Position numbers and translations under genes: made by a program
Shown here: piece by piece, positions 61,901 through 64,000 of the stretch
Numbering within the stretch: position 1 is the first letter of the stretch
How the letters are laid out: every line of letters begins with the position of its first letter
Source: DATARN01 sp963851105
GTDB taxonomy: Bacteria > Actinomycetota > Acidimicrobiia > Acidimicrobiales > Palsa-688
Assembly (NCBI GenBank): GCA_963851105.1
Contig: CAWKNP010000001.1
Location: 1 to 64,000 of the forward strand
Length of the DNA stretch: 64,000 nt
Direction of reading: 5' to 3'
The notes under the pieces: model-generated
What the model saw: the letters and a program-made list of their open reading frames with translations, nothing else
What the model was told of the DNA's origin: nothing
Databases searched by the model: none

Positions 61901-64000
61901 TCCCGTTACCGCGAGTCGATCGAGCAGTGCCAGGAGGCGGTGCGCCTCCTCGACCAGACGGGCGACCGCTGGGAGGCCAACACCGCCACCTGGCACATTG
62001 CCTTTGCCCACTACCGGCTGGGCGAGCTCGCCCAGGCGGTCGAAATCGTCCGGGCCCTACACGCCTCGGCGGTCGACATTGGCGACACCACCGCGGCGGG
62101 CATCTCGCTCAGCGGCTGGTCGCGCGCCTCGGCCGGCCAGGTCCCGGCCGACCTGGTGCGAGTGCAGCTGGAACAGCAGCAGGACGACGCCCACACCGCG
62201 GCCGAGGTCCACGTGGCCGAGGGGGTGCGCCTGCTCGCCTCGGGCGACTGGGCCGGCGCGGTCTGCGCCCTGGAGGAGGCGGCGCGGATCGTGCAGCGCG
62301 CCGGGTTGCGCCAGGAGTACGTGGCCCCGGTGCACTCGTGGTTGGCGACTGCGTTGCGCAGCCACGCGGAGGGGCTGTCCCTGTACGAGGCGCGCCGCCG
62401 TCAGGCCATCTTGAAGCGGGCGGCGCGAGAGGCGCGGCGGGGCTGGCGGGTGGCGCGCTTCTACCGCAACAACGCGCCCCACGCCCTCCGGGAGCGGGGA
62501 CTGCTGCTCGGGCTCAAGGGCAAGCACCTGCAGGCCCGCCGGCTGCTGGCCCGCAGCCTCGCCATCGCCGAGCGCCAGGACGCCCGCTACGAGCACGCCC
62601 TGACGCGCCTGGCGTGGGGTCGCATGGGGCTGCGACTCGGTCCTGCCGACCCGATCGAGGTGCAGGCCACGGCCGAGGCCGACATCGCCGCCATGCTGCC
62701 GCCCACGGCATCGTCGGCGGTGGGGAGTCGCCTGGCCGTCACCAGCTTGTCGCTCGCCGACCGTTTTGCCATGTTGCTCGCCGTCGGCCGGCGTATCGCT
62801 TCGGCCTCGTCGCCTCAGGAGGTTTTTGCCGCCGTGCGCGACGCCGCGGTCACGCTGCTCAGAGGAGAGAAGTGCCACATTCTCGATATCGGGGAATCGA
62901 CCGTCGGGTCGGCCGTCACCGCGTCCGGCCACGATGTCGACCGGCTGAGCCGCAGCCTCATTGCCCAGGCTTTGGCGGCGGGGCGGCCGGTGATCCTCGT
63001 CGACGATCCCGAGGGTGACTCGGCCGACAGCATCGTGCTGTCAGGGATGCGTTCCGCCCTGTGTGCCCCCATCTCCTGCGAAGGAGTGCCTGTCGCCTGC
63101 CTGTACGTCACCCACAGCCATGTCGGCGGCCTCTTCGGTGACGACGAGATCCAGCTGACGGAATTCATCGCCACGCTCGCTGGCGCCGCGCTCGAGCACG
63201 TGGCCGGAACCGAGGCCCGTTTCCGGTCGCTGGCGCAGAACTCGAGTGACGTCATCACCATCATCGACCGCAACGCCACAGTCGTCTACCAGAGCTCGGC
63301 GGTGACCAGGGTTTTCGGCTTCGGTCCGACGGAGATGGTCGGGCGACCGCTGGCCGAGTGGCTGCACCCCGAGGACGTGGCCGATCTCCTCGCCACCGTC
63401 GCCATGGTCATGCAATCAGGGCAAGTGTCGTTGCTGGTGGAATGCCGGTTGCGCCACTGCGACGGCGGTTGGCGCGATGTCGAGACCGCGCTCAACAGCC
63501 TGGTCGACGACCCGAGCGTGAACGGCGTGGTGCTCAACAGCCGGGACATCACCGAGCGCAAGCGGGCCGAGCGGGAGTTGCGGGAAACCCTCGAACGTGA
63601 GCATGGGATGCGCGAACGCCTCCAGGAATTGGATCGCGTCAAGACCGATTTCTTATCCTCGGTCTCCCATGAACTGCGCACGCCGCTGACCAGCATCCTC
63701 GGTTACGTGGAAATTCTCGGCGATGGCTGCGGAGGGTCGCTGGCGGCCGAGCAGACCCGCGTTCTCGGCATCGTCGAGCGCAACGCCCAGCGCCTGCTCA
63801 TCCTCATCGAGGAACTGTTGATCATGTCGAAGGTCGAATCGGGCAGCTTCACCCTTTCGGTCGGCCCGGTCGCGATCGCGGAACTGGTGGAGGGCGCCTA
63901 CCAGGCCGTCCTTCCCGATCTGAAGGTCCGCGACCTCGAGATCACGATCGATGTCGCCGCCGACGCGGAGCTCGTCCAGGGCGATGCCGGCCAGCTCGAC
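58985..64000 (+). CDS. Giant Ser/Thr kinase-AAA-TPR-GAF-PAS-histidine kinase (3' end beyond the window)
   Basis: From ATG 58985 the frame is open to the window end, at least 1672 aa. Order: Ser/Thr kinase (about 15-285; VVIKRA lysine, HGDVKPANV catalytic loop, DFGFAR); AAA_16-type NTPase (about 310-560; AESGGGKTRLLDELA, VVLLDDCQWAD); TPR-like helical repeats (about 640-1220); GAF (about 1255-1410, FAMLLAVGRRIASA); PAS (about 1415-1530, FRSLAQNSSDVITIIDRN); and HisKA with phospho-acceptor His about 1562 (SSVSHELRTPLT). The start of HATPase_c is visible at the edge. Similar dual-specificity kinases occur in cyanobacteria and other complex-signalling bacteria. Inputs are unknown. Confidence 0.88.
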   Translation, partial: MTEGIAPEAPSDVSLQVGATVAHGRFRCDRVVKSGLGIQTCIGTDLSDGSLVVIKRAASADVADGMRHRLEHEADVLRRIGAASLQPQLLVAREGAAFSLIQPYVPGITLEDRLRRGPLALVSALRVGVDLLSALQQAHDHQVLHGDVKPANVIVDEGDPLARAVLIDFGFARSSTLDASLGHERVGTARYLAPEAAGLLASSVDERSDLYSVGVLLFECLAGRPPFDGTDIGKVLQQHLSTPAPQLRELGVEVPRVLDALVQRLLRKDPAERYQSAQAALVDLSAIAEAVARGIAEPSVVIGLHDRRQVLTEPAFVGRVAELSVLGGFIRGAAAGRGGLVLLEAESGGGKTRLLDELAQQSQHEAWILRGQGLDQAAQRPFQLLEGVVQGIVAACRDHPEIVPRLRDQVGDRADAVAAALPELAEVLGRGHSANLGPEAYGETRTINALSALLDALGSLGSMGRTPVVLLDDCQWADSSTLRLLAHWQRGVRERGSLGVVIAAFRSEEVAAGHPLRAVEPIATVALAAFGDSDIRSVAESMAGRLPDEALHTIASLSEGSPFMASAVLRGLVEIGALVDTASGWQVDRERLADVQTSRRAALFLLRRLELLAPATLDLLSVGAVLGKEFDLRLAIELCGQDDVVAAAALAEASRRHIVWVDEPAGRARLLHDKLREALLSRLDSEYRRTLHLRAAQEIEASDPDRVFELAYHFDAAGDGPRALPYALRAAELARGQYSLEVAATHYRMAARAVASASDAAAAAVVAEALGDVLTLQGSYDEATTQLELALALAGTDVERASLKGRLGDVAFKRGDQRSARAHLEGAIEQLDRRLPRRGVGLVVALLVEVIVQAAHTLVPRLLVGRRPREGADREFLAIRLYSRLAYVYWFSAGKVPCAWAHLREMNLAERYPPTAELAQAYSEHAPVMTMAPWFSRGITYAKRSLDIRRDLGDLWGQGQSLSFHGVVLYAASRYRESIEQCQEAVRLLDQTGDRWEANTATWHIAFAHYRLGELAQAVEIVRALHASAVDIGDTTAAGISLSGWSRASAGQVPADLVRVQLEQQQDDAHTAAEVHVAEGVRLLASGDWAGAVCALEEAARIVQRAGLRQEYVAPVHSWLATALRSHAEGLSLYEARRRQAILKRAAREARRGWRVARFYRNNAPHALRERGLLLGLKGKHLQARRLLARSLAIAERQDARYEHALTRLAWGRMGLRLGPADPIEVQATAEADIAAMLPPTASSAVGSRLAVTSLSLADRFAMLLAVGRRIASASSPQEVFAAVRDAAVTLLRGEKCHILDIGESTVGSAVTASGHDVDRLSRSLIAQALAAGRPVILVDDPEGDSADSIVLSGMRSALCAPISCEGVPVACLYVTHSHVGGLFGDDEIQLTEFIATLAGAALEHVAGTEARFRSLAQNSSDVITIIDRNATVVYQSSAVTRVFGFGPTEMVGRPLAEWLHPEDVADLLATVAMVMQSGQVSLLVECRLRHCDGGWRDVETALNSLVDDPSVNGVVLNSRDITERKRAERELRETLEREHGMRERLQELDRVKTDFLSSVSHELRTPLTSILGYVEILGDGCGGSLAAEQTRVLGIVERNAQRLLILIEELLIMSKVESGSFTLSVGPVAIAELVEGAYQAVLPDLKVRDLEITIDVAADAELVQGDAGQLD

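Overview
The window is high-GC DNA from an actinobacterium, most likely an uncultured, soil-type member of the Acidimicrobiia. The lineage is inferred from gene order: trigger factor, clpP, clpX, folC, ndk, mreBCD, mrdA, rodA, a B12/radical-SAM pair, rne, rplU, rpmA, obgE, proB and proA form a syntenic block known from Actinobacteria. GTG starts, 4-base GTGA/ATGA overlaps and -10-like hexamers sitting directly against start codons are common. No 16S rRNA gene is present, so the lineage call is moderate.

Bases 1-6400 are accessory DNA. They hold two tandem copies of a secreted Calx-beta protein (one cut by the window edge, one broken by a single extra base), several tiny membrane-protein genes in less GC-rich DNA, a 334-bp MITE-like element with complex inverted ends, and an HNH-like/tyrosine-recombinase fusion whose 5' end lies next to the 3' end of tRNA-Lys. 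This reads as one end of an island integrated at that tRNA; the other end lies outside the window.

Bases 6400-25900 are mixed chromosomal genes: tRNA-His; 4-hydroxyphenylpyruvate dioxygenase translationally coupled to a haem-oxygenase-fold protein, with a divergent Lrp regulator; a group 2 sigma-70 factor; tRNA-Arg; a frameshifted TM0106-type RecB-like nuclease; a secreted IPT plus beta-propeller protein; topoisomerase IB; an acyltransferase; a two-component system with a membrane partner; a candidate small RNA; LapA, L,D-transpeptidase, methyltransferase, GH43 and an ArsR/DUF2071 pair; and tRNA-Gly and tRNA-Pro.

Bases 25990-48500 are the conserved core: protein folding and turnover (tig, clpP, clpX), folate and nucleotide metabolism (folC, ndk), the elongasome (mreBCD, mrdA, rodA), RNA processing and ribosome genes (rne, rplU, rpmA, obgE) and proline synthesis (proB). 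The valS gene that I expect between clpX and folC is absent; its place is taken by a G-rich 64-bp tandem repeat and a histone-H1-like basic protein.

Bases 48550-54753 are the most interesting part. proB and proA are split by six genes: PspA (ESCRT-III superfamily), a membrane coiled-coil protein, a TerB-like/CbxX AAA+ ATPase and a GNAT protein on one strand, and an SPFH protein with three zinc ribbons plus a Tim44-like zinc-ribbon membrane protein on the other. This resembles a PspA-SPFH envelope-stress system with an added AAA+ motor. After proA come a MoxR/VWA pair, a CheY-like receiver, and a giant Ser/Thr kinase-AAA-TPR-GAF-PAS-histidine kinase that runs off the right edge.

Three single-base frameshifts (Calx-beta copy B, the TM0106 nuclease, proB) mean that assembly error must be considered before any of these genes is called dead.
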